A stretch of DNA of 21,917 nucleotides from a virus, in IMG/VR virus record IMGVR_UViG_3300047557_002160, positions 1-21,917 of that record; one strand, given 5' to 3'. The notes below the pieces were generated by a model. The model had not been told where the DNA came from. It saw only the letters and a program-made list of their open reading frames with translations, and did no database searches. The position numbers and the translations under genes are program-made. This document shows, one piece after another, positions 1 to 7,179 of the stretch (positions within the stretch are counted from its first letter, which is position 1; each line of letters begins with the position of its first letter).

Positions 1-1
1 G

Positions 2-1534
2 GCTAAGATGGCTGAGAAATCTGCCGTCAAAGTGGCATTTAGAGGAATAGCTGCTGCGGCGGGTCCTCTTGGTTGGATTGCTTTAATTATTCTCACTTTA
101 TGGGATGGATTAACTGATGCGTGGGATACATGGCAATCTACTGGAAGTTTGTATGAAACAATCAAAGCAGGTATTGCTGGACTTGTTGACTCACTTACAT
201 TCGGTTTATTCGATAAAGATACGGCTAAAAAAGTAATTGATGGAACTGTGGATTTCGTAAAAAACTTTCCTGAAAGATTATCAAACTTCATTAACGATAC
301 ATCAGATCACATTTTTACATTTGTGAATAATGCTATCGATAAAATGATGGAAATGAATCCACTAAAAGAAAAACCTTTAAGTGAGAAAGAACTTGGCAAT
401 ATTGTAGATCAACAGAAAGCAGCAGAAGAAGCAGCAAGGGCGGAAGCAGAGAGACAGAAAAAAGTAGCAGAAAATTTAGCCAAGGCACGTGAAATCATAT
501 TAATGAAAACTGAAGAGCGTGATAGGTTACTGGATGAAGTCGCTGTGTTGGAAGAACAAGCAAGTGGTAAACCATCAGAGACAACTAAAAAACTTCAAGA
601 AAAAAGAGAAGAATTGCGTACATCCGAAAAAGGTTTGGCTGATGCTATTCAGCGTGAACAACAGGCAAAAAAAGAAGCATATGCACCAAAACCCTCTGCG
701 CCAGGCGGTATCCCTCCATCAGCACCGACAAAAGTTTCGGGTCGTGATGCTCTTGTAAAAATTATTGTTAAAGAACTACAAGATGCGGGTATAACAAATC
801 GTTTTGCAATTATTGCGACATTGGCTAACGTGCAGAAAGAAACGGGCTTTAAAAACTTCGAAGAAAATATTCTAGCATACAAAAACACACCAAACGATAG
901 AATTCGTCAAGTGTTTACAACTAGAGTCAAAAATTTCTCTGATGCAGAGTTGCACGAAATAAAAAAGGACCCATATAAATTTGCTGAAGTCATTTATGGC
1001 AAAAATAATCCCATTGGTAAAGGCATGGGTAACACCGCTGAAGGTGATGGTTTCAAATATATCGGTCGTGGTTTTATTCAGTTAACCGGTAAAAACAACT
1101 ATGCTTTATATGGAAAATTAGCTGGTGTAGACTTAGTAAACAATCCAACACAGTTACTTGATCCTATTGTCGCTGCAAAAGTGACAGCACAATTTATTCT
1201 TAAAGCAGCAGGCAGTAAAGTTAATTCATTTACTTCTCAATCAGAAGCCAATCGTGCAATTACCCAAGCAATTGGTGGTAAGGCTCTCAATCTAGACAAA
1301 GGTATTGGTGCTGAAATTCTAGCCAAGGTTGACAAATATTCATCAGACTTTAATGGTGTTGAGTTATCAGCAACAAGCAAAGAAGTATCACAGGGGCAAA
1401 GAGAACAACTTAAACCTAAAGATGCTGATGTGGTTAATGTATCTCAAACAAATAATACAAAGAGTTATGATACAAAAACCGTAGCACCAAGGAAAAGTGA
1501 CTCTAACGAAGTAATGACGGCAAGAGTAGCATGA
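2..1534 (+). CDS. Virion-associated GH19 (chitinase/muramidase-like) protein, probably 5'-partial
   Basis: The frame is open to the left edge. The ATG at 8 is only the first in-window Met, has no visible ribosome site, and the paralogue at 1531 has about 120 extra N-terminal residues, so the true start is probably outside. Numbering from that Met: a hydrophobic segment (about 17-32); a scaffold motif around 64-79 (FGLFDKD..KKVIDG); a charged coiled coil rich in Ala/Glu/Lys (about 133-225); a Pro-rich linker; then a GH19 domain (about 244-445) with the probable catalytic Glu278 in QKETGF and the family signature GFKYIGRGFIQLTGKNNY (349-365). A short Asn/Thr-rich tail follows. GH19 enzymes cut chitin or the glycan strands of peptidoglycan; in a phage virion this would open the cell wall during DNA entry (inference). 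Its stop overlaps the next start (ATGA), so the pair is translationally coupled. Domain call strong, structural role less certain. Confidence 0.8.
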   Translation, partial: AKMAEKSAVKVAFRGIAAAAGPLGWIALIILTLWDGLTDAWDTWQSTGSLYETIKAGIAGLVDSLTFGLFDKDTAKKVIDGTVDFVKNFPERLSNFINDTSDHIFTFVNNAIDKMMEMNPLKEKPLSEKELGNIVDQQKAAEEAARAEAERQKKVAENLAKAREIILMKTEERDRLLDEVAVLEEQASGKPSETTKKLQEKREELRTSEKGLADAIQREQQAKKEAYAPKPSAPGGIPPSAPTKVSGRDALVKIIVKELQDAGITNRFAIIATLANVQKETGFKNFEENILAYKNTPNDRIRQVFTTRVKNFSDAELHEIKKDPYKFAEVIYGKNNPIGKGMGNTAEGDGFKYIGRGFIQLTGKNNYALYGKLAGVDLVNNPTQLLDPIVAAKVTAQFILKAAGSKVNSFTSQSEANRAITQAIGGKALNLDKGIGAEILAKVDKYSSDFNGVELSATSKEVSQGQREQLKPKDADVVNVSQTNNTKSYDTKTVAPRKSDSNEVMTARVA

Positions 1535-3228
1535 TAAGAGAAATATTAGGTAAATCCATTTCAAATAAACTGTTTGGTTTATCGAAACAGGATAAAGAAA
1601 AAGAAGAGCAAAGAAAAAATACTCTTCTTGGTGTTTCTGCACTCAAAATAATAGCCAAAAACATGCTCGTTCTTCCCCGCATGGGTAGAGACTTGAATGC
1701 ATCGGCAAAAGGCTTTAGTAAATTTTTTGCAAACGAAACAGGTGAAAAACCTGCAAAAGAAAGTTTGTTGAGCAAACTAGCACCACTCAAAGATCAAGTT
1801 ACACAAGTAAAACTAAAAGAGCCGAAAGAAAAAAGAGAAAAAAAAGAAAAGAAACGCAAGTCATTGCTTGAAATAATCTTTAAGCCATTGATTACAGCGG
1901 CTACTCTTTTATTTACAGTCTTTATCTTCAATAAAGATTTGGTACTTGAAGTTTTGGAAATGTATGGTGGCGTTGAAGGCATTATTGGTTCGGCACTAGA
2001 TTCACTCTATTCTTCAATCACTGGATTTTTCTCATCGTTTAATTTTGGGGAAATTGTGACGGATGAGATGTCAACTTTTATTGAGTTCATTTCTTTTGGA
2101 TTAATCACAAAAGATGATGCAACCAAAGTCTTAGAAGGTATTGGCACTTTCATCAAACCAGTAACAGACCGAATAGGTTCATTTATTGGCGGTATTGCAG
2201 ATTGGGTAAAAGAAAAACTTATGTCTTTTGGTCGTTCACTCGACAAAGGACTTGGTGTAGAAACGGCAGGTGTTAAAGAAGAAAGAAGAAAAGCACTCGA
2301 AGAAGACCCATACGCAAATGCAGTAGAAACAATCAAGGCACTTGATGAAGATATTTCTCTACTCAAATGTAGAGTCGTTTCACTTAAAGAGTATCTTGAA
2401 AATAAAAAGGAATATGAAAAAGAAAAAGCGGAAGGTCGTGCGGTAAGAGAAGCACCTACTCCACCTCCAGTAAATTTACCAGTAAAACGTGTTTCAGAAA
2501 AATCCATATTTTCTACTGCACCACTAGCAACACCCATCAAAGGAACTCCTAGTGATGTACCATCCGGTCAAATTGTAACTAAAGCAGATGGACCATTAGA
2601 TAGTCTTACAAAAAAAGCGGATCCTAATGTAGACACATCCAAATTTAATCCTGAGTTTCAGCGCCGCCTTGAATTAATGGCAACAGCATTCAAACAAGAA
2701 ACAGGTAAGATGTTGCTTATTACTTCTGGTTATCGTAGCAATGAAAAACAAAAAGAACTATATGATGCAGACTTAGCAAAAAACAATGGCAAACCAAGCG
2801 GCAAAGTAGCACAACCAATGGCACCTTTAGGGCAAGGTAAAGGTAGTGTTCACATGAAAGGTCTTGGTATCGACATTAACAGTAAAGGTGATTCTGGTTT
2901 AAATGTTCTTGCGGGTAGTAGAGACAAGCCGACTGGTTGGTTAGAAAAATTCGGACTGATTCGTAACGTTGAAGGTGAAGATTGGCACGTTACCATTGGC
3001 GGCGCACCACCAACTCCTGATGATAAAGAAGTACCTGATAAAAAAGGTAATGCAGTTGATGTTGCTACTGGTAAAGTTGTGCAAGGTGCTGATGTAGGTA
3101 AATCGTCAAACGAAATTGCAGCAGAACAACGTCAACAATCCAAACCAAAGAATCCTACAGTTATAAATGCTGGTATAACAAACAACAACACTGTCATTAG
3201 AGAAGAAAAGATTCTCAAACCGGCATAA
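1531..3228 (+). CDS. Virion-associated protein with C-terminal M15 (VanY-like) peptidase
   Basis: 565 residues. The N-terminus has LPRMGRDLN (48-56), a pattern I recall from large virion proteins of marine T4-like phages. Next come a Lys/Glu-rich stretch (about 96-112), a hydrophobic segment (116-134), amphipathic helices, and a second copy of the scaffold motif seen in the preceding gene (188-203, FGLITKDDATKVLEG). After a coiled coil (250-305) and Pro-rich linker lies an M15 metallopeptidase domain (about 370-490): SGYRS at 399-403, zinc ligands His441 and Asp448 in HMKGLGID, and EDWH with Glu483 and zinc ligand His486. M15 enzymes cleave peptidoglycan cross-bridges. The C-terminal tail (525-552) resembles that of the upstream GH19 protein. 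The two would cut glycan and peptide bonds respectively, probably from the same virion location. It starts at an ATGA overlap and is the last plus-strand gene here. Confidence 0.85.
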   Translation: MIREILGKSISNKLFGLSKQDKEKEEQRKNTLLGVSALKIIAKNMLVLPRMGRDLNASAKGFSKFFANETGEKPAKESLLSKLAPLKDQVTQVKLKEPKEKREKKEKKRKSLLEIIFKPLITAATLLFTVFIFNKDLVLEVLEMYGGVEGIIGSALDSLYSSITGFFSSFNFGEIVTDEMSTFIEFISFGLITKDDATKVLEGIGTFIKPVTDRIGSFIGGIADWVKEKLMSFGRSLDKGLGVETAGVKEERRKALEEDPYANAVETIKALDEDISLLKCRVVSLKEYLENKKEYEKEKAEGRAVREAPTPPPVNLPVKRVSEKSIFSTAPLATPIKGTPSDVPSGQIVTKADGPLDSLTKKADPNVDTSKFNPEFQRRLELMATAFKQETGKMLLITSGYRSNEKQKELYDADLAKNNGKPSGKVAQPMAPLGQGKGSVHMKGLGIDINSKGDSGLNVLAGSRDKPTGWLEKFGLIRNVEGEDWHVTIGGAPPTPDDKEVPDKKGNAVDVATGKVVQGADVGKSSNEIAAEQRQQSKPKNPTVINAGITNNNTVIREEKILKPA

Positions 3229-3251
3229 AAAAACGCCACCCGAAGGTGGCG
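3227..3251 (-). terminator. Rho-independent terminator with UUCG loop, downstream of gene 32
   Basis: Read on the minus strand, a 7-bp perfect stem (CGCCACC / GGTGGCG) with a TTCG tetraloop is followed directly by seven T. The plus strand has A residues before the stem and no T-run after it, so the terminator acts on the leftward transcript that ends with gene 32. It sits between convergent genes. Confidence 0.9.
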
Positions 3252-3278
3252 CCGCAGTTGATTAAGATAAAGGAGGAT

Positions 3279-4133
3279 TTAATCTTCTGCTAGAGACTTA
3301 AAGTAATCAAGTTCTTCATCATCTAAATCAGGTGAAGTCTTTGGTGTAAAGTCTTCAGCCTTAGTCTTTGATACTGGTGCAGCACCACTCAGACCCAAAA
3401 CCTTGTCTAGTTTAGACTTCAGTTCATCATATGACTTGAAGTGTTTAGGATCAAGAAACTCTTTGAGTGAGTGTTCTTTTTTCCACAATGCTTCAAGTTT
3501 AGCATCATCACCATCAAGCAAAGGTGAAGATTTTTCAAATTCAGACTTGTCATAGTTACGATAGCCTTCAACTTGACGAATCTTTAGTTTGAAGTTTGCA
3601 CCTTCCCAGAAATCAAAAGGATTAATTGGCTTCTCATCTTCGAACTGAGGATTCATAGCCTCAGTAATTTTGTCGAAGATTTTTTTGCCAAATTTATACA
3701 ACCTGACTTGACCTTCATTATCTGGATTTTTAGGATCAGAAACGACATAAATGTTTGCAATATAAAACAAACGGCGTTTCTGTTTACGTGCAATTTCTTT
3801 GTTCGCTTCAATACCAGAATTCCACAACACAGAGTTGTACTCTGATACTGGATCTTTCTGATTCAAAGTAGTCAAAGAGTTTTCAATGTACCAGCCGCCT
3901 GGACCTTGAAAGCCATGATCAAATAAACGAACCCAAGGAAGTGCTTCATCACCATCTGCTGCTGGTCCTGGCAGAAAACGAATTACTGCCATGCCATTGC
4001 CTGCTTTGTCTACTTCTGGCTGCCAAAAACGATCATCGCCTTTAGAACCTTCTGTGGGGGTATTGATTGATTCAACCGCTTTGGTGAGTTTGTCGAACGA
4101 ATTGCGGTTGCTTTTAAGTTTGGAAAAATCCAT
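3279..4133 (-). CDS. 32: Single-stranded DNA-binding protein, T4 gp32 family
   Basis: 284 residues, close to T4 gp32 (301). It coats single-stranded DNA at the replication fork and organises helicase loading and recombination. Visible features: basic N-terminus; the core signature DKAGNGMAVIRFLP (42-55); the HGF..GGWYIEN region (73-85); FGKKIFDKI and FWEGANFKLKIRQVEGYRNYDKSEF in the OB-fold core; and an acidic C-terminal tail (about 260-284) like the protein-interaction tail of gp32. The T4 zinc ligands are largely missing: His73 is kept, but the three Cys positions read Ser86, Asp94 and Ser97, and the protein has no Cys at all. The same loss is, as I recall, usual in cyanophage gp32. The ribosome site GAGGT lies just upstream of the ATG. 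A strong promoter lies about 60 bp upstream and a terminator downstream, so the gene can be expressed alone. Confidence 0.97.
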   Translation of the reverse strand: MDFSKLKSNRNSFDKLTKAVESINTPTEGSKGDDRFWQPEVDKAGNGMAVIRFLPGPAADGDEALPWVRLFDHGFQGPGGWYIENSLTTLNQKDPVSEYNSVLWNSGIEANKEIARKQKRRLFYIANIYVVSDPKNPDNEGQVRLYKFGKKIFDKITEAMNPQFEDEKPINPFDFWEGANFKLKIRQVEGYRNYDKSEFEKSSPLLDGDDAKLEALWKKEHSLKEFLDPKHFKSYDELKSKLDKVLGLSGAAPVSKTKAEDFTPKTSPDLDDEELDYFKSLAED

Positions 4134-4158
4134 ATATTACCTCGTATAAGTTAGTATG

Positions 4159-4701
4159 TTAAATTGTATGTGCATCTTGTCCACATGATTCATTATATAC
4201 TTTTATATATGTGTCGTCAAGTACAGACTGCACAGTTTTTATCGTTTTAGCCGTGTCTTTGTGAAGAATGCCTATGCCGCCTGCCATATTAAAATCATCA
4301 ATGACATCTTGAGTATCATCAATGAGTATAATATCAGATTTGGCATAGTTTGCTTTCAAATGACGACCAGGTACGATATTGGCTGTAAAGTCAATGTGGT
4401 GCCTTTTCAACCAAACCTTTTTCTGCCGCTTCACCTCTTCATGATGCATACGGCCACCAGAAGAAGAAAGTATCTCAATCGGTATGTCAAGTGTAAGTAT
4501 AAACTTGAGTAGTTCTTTGCCACCTGGATACCATTCAAGTGTTTCAAAGTTATTGCCATCTACAAAACGATTCCAGTTATCATCGTGTTTCTCACCACGT
4601 TCACGGCTGCTTGCCGCTTTTTGCTTAAAAATTTCTTTATACCGAGCATTGAAGTCTGATAGTACACCATCCATATCAAGATATATTTTCTGTATTCGCA
4701 T
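4159..4701 (-). CDS. HAD-superfamily 5'(3')-deoxyribonucleotidase-like protein
   Basis: 180 residues. HAD motif I is DMDGVLSD with nucleophile Asp9 and acid/base Asp11; motif II is the Ser-rich ILSSSGG (78-83); a Lys (116 or 121) fits motif III; IDDT (127-130) is motif IV. The layout fits the small NT5C-type 5'-nucleotidases, which dephosphorylate deoxynucleoside monophosphates, so a role in nucleotide pool control during phage replication is likely; the exact substrate cannot be read from sequence. The start has AAGGA about 6 nt upstream, inside the end of gene 59, and the two genes overlap by 26 bp. In T4, gene 59 is followed directly by gene 32, so this gene looks like an insertion into an otherwise conserved order. 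Its last codons also carry the gene 32 promoter. Confidence 0.85.
   Translation of the reverse strand: MRIQKIYLDMDGVLSDFNARYKEIFKQKAASSRERGEKHDDNWNRFVDGNNFETLEWYPGGKELLKFILTLDIPIEILSSSGGRMHHEEVKRQKKVWLKRHHIDFTANIVPGRHLKANYAKSDIILIDDTQDVIDDFNMAGGIGILHKDTAKTIKTVQSVLDDTYIKVYNESCGQDAHTI
4192..4220 (-). promoter_or_regulatory. Strong sigma70-type promoter for gene 32
   Basis: Minus strand: -35 TTGACG (4220-4215), exactly 17 bp (4214-4198), -10 TATAAT (4197-4192). It lies inside the 3' end of the HAD nucleotidase gene, predicting a start near 4185 and a leader of about 50 nt before the gene 32 ATG. Five of six and six of six consensus positions match. With the terminator at 3227 this defines a gene 32 monocistron. 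Confidence 0.7.
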
Positions 4702-5287
4702 CGTATTCCTTTTTGAGTATGAGTTTGTATTTTGTTGGTTCGAATGGTATGAACGGTGTGTACTTTTTTATTTTTCGGCTGATGTTTGGATAATGAATAG
4801 TGTCAGCAATTTTTGTATCCCATGACGGTAAAAAGTTGAGTAGTTTGTTTAATATGCAAATTGATTCAAGTGAAATTTCATCATGTAAAAGTTTCTGTAG
4901 CAATTCTGGATACTCACCGTCATGTACTATTAATGAATCATTTGGGCTCTCCTGACTCATTAGTGCTTCAATGTCGTTCGTAAAGGTATATGTCAAAGAT
5001 TGTATTACTTTCTGACGTTTGCGATATTCGGCACTGGATTCTTCCATAAGAAGGTTGCCCACCCAAACATTAGGGTCGTGAACGAGATTAGCAACAATAA
5101 AATCACGACCTTGTTCTTCATTGGTAAATCTGCGACTCAATTTATAGAAGTGCCATTTATCTTTACGATTCTCAAATGCACCAATACTTGTGCTTACTTT
5201 ACCATTATACTTAAAGTAATCGTAAGAATCTGAATTGAAGTGGAGTTTAAGAGAAGTGTATAAACAGAATGCTTCATAGCCCGTCAT
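4676..5287 (-). CDS. 59: Helicase loader, T4 gp59 family
   Basis: 203 residues against 217 in T4. gp59 binds fork DNA and gp32 and loads the gp41 replicative helicase. The N-terminal half matches the family layout: GYEAFCLYTSLKLHF (3-17), YDYFKYNGKV, then the motif NRKDKWHFYKLSRRF and FIVANLVHDPNVWVG, each with clear counterparts in T4 gp59 (YDVIKYN, KRRDKYFFQKLSEKY, FISNLVANQDAWIG). The C-terminal half is more diverged but keeps the ISLESICILNKLLNF helix that parallels T4 ISFETFILLDSFLNI. The start overlaps the gene 33 stop by 4 bp (ATGA), so translation is coupled. The order 33-59-32 supports the call. Confidence 0.92.
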   Translation of the reverse strand: MTGYEAFCLYTSLKLHFNSDSYDYFKYNGKVSTSIGAFENRKDKWHFYKLSRRFTNEEQGRDFIVANLVHDPNVWVGNLLMEESSAEYRKRQKVIQSLTYTFTNDIEALMSQESPNDSLIVHDGEYPELLQKLLHDEISLESICILNKLLNFLPSWDTKIADTIHYPNISRKIKKYTPFIPFEPTKYKLILKKEYDANTENIS

Positions 5288-5508
5288 ATCGGTAAACGAT
5301 TGCCTTTCACTTTTAACATATTCAAACGCTCTGCTTGTTCGTGTATTTTTGCTTTTAGATTTGGTGTAATGAGTGAAGCAGCAACCTCCAACTCCAAACC
5401 AGTTTCTTTACAGTGTTCGGTGATAGCCTCAAGATATGTGTAATCTGTATTGGCCACCAGTCGTTCTATCTGCAAAGAAAACTTCAGCATTTCATCTTTT
5501 GTCGGCAT
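5284..5508 (-). CDS. 33: Late-promoter transcription co-activator, T4 gp33 family
   Basis: About 74 residues from the ATG at 5508, which begins 1 nt after the upstream stop. A GTG at 5532 would add eight residues and overlap the upstream gene by 23 bp; it has AGGA at a long spacing, so the start is not certain. T4 gp33 (112 aa) binds the RNA polymerase beta flap and couples sliding-clamp-driven late transcription to polymerase carrying gp55. The matching stretch is TYLEAITEHCKETGLELE followed by LITPNLKAKIHEQAERLNML, parallel to T4 SYLEATTAFLEENSIPE and FIPSGIIEKIQSEAIDENLL. The protein is shorter at the N-terminus than in T4. Position directly before gene 59 matches T4. TATAAATA late promoters in this window are consistent with a gp33/gp55-type late system. 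Confidence 0.85.
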   Translation of the reverse strand: MPTKDEMLKFSLQIERLVANTDYTYLEAITEHCKETGLELEVAASLITPNLKAKIHEQAERLNMLKVKGNRLPI

Positions 5509-5509
5509 T

Positions 5510-5968
5510 TTATCTGTACGACATCTTTGCACCGCCTAATGTTCCTGGCATATCAGTTGACCATGAATACATTTGTTCTGTGGTCAAAGGCGCCATTGTA
5601 GGATATTGATTCAATGAAGACAAATCAATTGGCTTTATAGCGGCTATGTCGGCTGTAGTTAATGCTTGAATAGGTTCAGTTTTTAAACCAAATGGCCAGT
5701 TGTTATTTGGAATATTCTCAAAACTAAACTTTGGTTGTTCTGATATCTTTTGCTGTCCTGACTGTATGGCTTCACCGTATTCAAAATCATCAAAAGGTAC
5801 AACTTGAATCTGACCATCAATTTCGTAACCACAACCTCTTAGAAAATCCCTAAATTGATTGAGAATGTCATCAAGGAATAATTCACTGAAATTCATTTCA
5901 AGACTTTTGTTGCCATCACCCGAATCAAATCGAATTGTAAAATTGTGGTTATCAACATCAAAATTCAT
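5510..5968 (-). CDS. Conserved phage hypothetical protein
   Basis: 152 residues, not recognised as an enzyme. The N-terminal half holds an amphipathic helix FLDDILNQFRDFLRGCGYEIDG (31-52), a pattern common in small T4-like phage proteins. The C-terminal half is low in structure (Pro, Asn, Gln, Thr) and ends TLGGAKMSYR. No signal peptide or membrane segment. It has a good ribosome site (AAGGGAGA) upstream of the ATG and is followed within 1-2 nt by gene 33. In T4 the dsbA gene occupies this slot, but I see no similarity that would justify that name. Confidence 0.7.
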   Translation of the reverse strand: MNFDVDNHNFTIRFDSGDGNKSLEMNFSELFLDDILNQFRDFLRGCGYEIDGQIQVVPFDDFEYGEAIQSGQQKISEQPKFSFENIPNNNWPFGLKTEPIQALTTADIAAIKPIDLSSLNQYPTMAPLTTEQMYSWSTDMPGTLGGAKMSYR

Positions 5969-5983
5969 AATATATCTCCCTTT

Positions 5984-6202
5984 TTATTTACGATTAGCAG
6001 CATGTGCAATACAAACAATATCATCACTTTTGGCATATGAACACCGTACGGTTAGTGGATCAATGCCTTTTGCAATAGCGTTTTCAATATTTGCTGCCAT
6101 TAATTTACGGTCATTTAAACCGTAGATACACACCGCAGCAACGATTGAAAGTAAAACCAAAGTAACTGAAACTGTGGTTATACTACTCAATCCTTTCTCC
6201 AT
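5984..6202 (-). CDS. Small single-pass membrane protein
   Basis: 72 residues if translation starts at the ATG at 6202, chosen because GGAG lies 6 nt upstream of it. An upstream ATG at 6235 (ATGA overlap with the SleB-like gene) would add 11 residues but has no clear ribosome site; the ATG at 6205 is too close to the GGAG. Residues about 7-28 form one strongly hydrophobic segment (TTVSVTLVLLSIVAAVCIYG); the rest is probably exposed and contains ENAIAKGIDPLTVRCSYA with two Cys. Similar small membrane proteins with an AIAKGIDP motif occur, as I recall, in several marine phages. Function unknown; the N-in or N-out topology cannot be decided from sequence. Confidence 0.75.
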   Translation of the reverse strand: MEKGLSSITTVSVTLVLLSIVAAVCIYGLNDRKLMAANIENAIAKGIDPLTVRCSYAKSDDIVCIAHAANRK

Positions 6203-6231
6203 CATCTTCTCCTTTTTGCTTGATAAAATAC

Positions 6232-6783
6232 TCATGAATTTTTCTTTGCCTTATTATAGAATAAATGTCTGCCTATTTGAGCAGTGTATCTCATATTATT
6301 CCAACCTGGTTTTACATAGTCTGCATGAAAGAACAAAGCACCTTTTGTTGGATCTTTAAACTTCTCAGTGTAAAGATAGAACGCCAATGCTAACTCAGTT
6401 ACACTATTATACAACGAATTGCTCTCCAGTGTCAAGAGTCCTTTTCTCATCATATCCTTAGGACGATTTTCACATACCCATGAGAATTGGCAAACAGTGC
6501 CAACTTTTTGTTTCACAACGCCACAATAGGTATCTGGAAACACGCCAGACTGCATTCGGTTGTGTGTAACAAATGCTACAGCAAGCTGACCTAATCTTGG
6601 TTCCAATCCTGCTTCGAAATACATGTTCTGTGCTAGGCATTCTACTTCAGCCCTTGCATCGGGTGATAAATCTTGTAGTTGAACCCTAGGCTCAATCGGT
6701 ACTTTTATTTGTGCTGCTGCATGTCCAATGTAAATAACAAATGCTGCAAATATACTACAAAGTAATAGTGTGATGTAACGCAT
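6232..6783 (-). CDS. Secreted SleB-type cell-wall hydrolase
   Basis: 183 residues. Signal peptide: basic residue, hydrophobic core (3-19), AHAAAQ-type cleavage near residue 24. The mature part fits the Hydrolase_2/SleB family: ECLAQNMYFEAGLEP (48-62) with likely catalytic Glu57, GQLAVAFVTHNRM, FPDTYCGVV, then CQFSWVC (98-104). SleB-type enzymes are lytic transglycosylases or amidases that cut peptidoglycan glycan strands. The signal peptide places it in the periplasm, so it could act as a secreted endolysin not needing a classical holin, or in superinfection/cell-wall remodelling. It stands apart from the tail hydrolases at 2-3228. Good ribosome site (AGGAGA) 4-5 nt before the ATG. The middle of the gene contains a perfect sigma70 promoter sequence directed at the downstream genes. 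Confidence 0.88.
   Translation of the reverse strand: MRYITLLLCSIFAAFVIYIGHAAAQIKVPIEPRVQLQDLSPDARAEVECLAQNMYFEAGLEPRLGQLAVAFVTHNRMQSGVFPDTYCGVVKQKVGTVCQFSWVCENRPKDMMRKGLLTLESNSLYNSVTELALAFYLYTEKFKDPTKGALFFHADYVKPGWNNMRYTAQIGRHLFYNKAKKNS
6406..6435 (-). promoter_or_regulatory. Consensus sigma70 promoter inside the SleB-like gene
   Basis: Minus strand: TTGACA (6435-6430), 18 bp (6429-6412), TATAAT (6411-6406). Both hexamers are perfect. It would start transcription near 6399 and read into the membrane protein, the hypothetical, gene 33, gene 59 and the nucleotidase. It lies in coding sequence, so chance is possible, but two perfect hexamers at permitted spacing are rare. Confidence 0.55.
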
Positions 6784-6802
6784 ACTTTCTCCTATAAGTT
6801 AG

Positions 6803-6822
6803 GAGTGTGCCGAAGCACACTC
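6803..6822 (-). other. UUCG-tetraloop RNA hairpin between genes
   Basis: Minus strand: perfect 8-bp stem GAGTGTGC / GCACACTC around a TTCG loop. It lies after the stop of the 6830-7102 gene and about 20 nt before the SleB-like start. There is no T-run after it, so it is more likely an mRNA-stabilising or processing element than a terminator. Confidence 0.7.
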
Positions 6823-6829
6823 GGTCCCA

Positions 6830-7102
6830 TCAGGCAGACTTTTTGCTCTGTGATTTTTCTGCTGTAATGTTCGAAACGAACCCATTCAAGGACATTGCCT
6901 TGGTAATGATATCGTTTTCTGTGGGATAAGTTGGAAAGGCTGGATGTTCAGGTATCGCTTGTCCGTTTAGTTTAGCGGACTCTACCTTTACGTGCCATTC
7001 ATTGGTTAGGCGATCTTTGTTAGAGTGGTACTCTTCCAACAATAGTTCTTTCGCCATTTTTAGAAGTTCAAGACGAATCTCGAACGGTGTCAGATTACTC
7101 AT
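6830..7102 (-). CDS. Conserved phage hypothetical protein
   Basis: 90 residues, soluble, mostly helical by composition. The N-terminus TPFEIRLELLKMAKELLLEEYH (5-26) is a charged amphipathic helix, followed by a Pro-rich segment IPEHPAFPTYPTENDIITKAM and a Lys/Ser-rich tail. I recall similarly built small proteins (FEIRLELLKMAKD) in other T4-like marine phages, with no known function. Ribosome site AGGAG lies 6-7 nt upstream. The 77-nt gap upstream holds an inverted repeat; downstream is the UUCG hairpin. Confidence 0.75.
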   Translation of the reverse strand: MSNLTPFEIRLELLKMAKELLLEEYHSNKDRLTNEWHVKVESAKLNGQAIPEHPAFPTYPTENDIITKAMSLNGFVSNITAEKSQSKKSA

Positions 7103-7127
7103 TTGCTTCTCCTGTGTTGTGTGTGTT

Positions 7128-7155
7128 TACTGGCGAAGTGTGTGTGATGCCAGTA
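7128..7155 (-). repeat. Inverted repeat in the leader of the 6830-7102 gene
   Basis: TACTGGC (7128-7134) and GCCAGTA (7149-7155) form a perfect 7-bp stem with a 14-nt loop rich in CA/GT, located about 26 nt upstream of the ATG and after the preceding stop. No T-run follows on either strand. It could be an mRNA structure or an operator; nothing more can be said. Confidence 0.45.
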
Positions 7156-7179
7156 CATATATTTAGTTATTTTGTGCGT

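Noticed and set aside
2007-2540. Minus-strand open frame of 177 codons inside the M15 gene
   Set aside because: Ser/Phe-rich product opposite a gene with clear domain motifs; typical antisense shadow.
5510-5968. dsbA by position next to gene 33
   Set aside because: No recognisable similarity to T4 DsbA in length or motifs.
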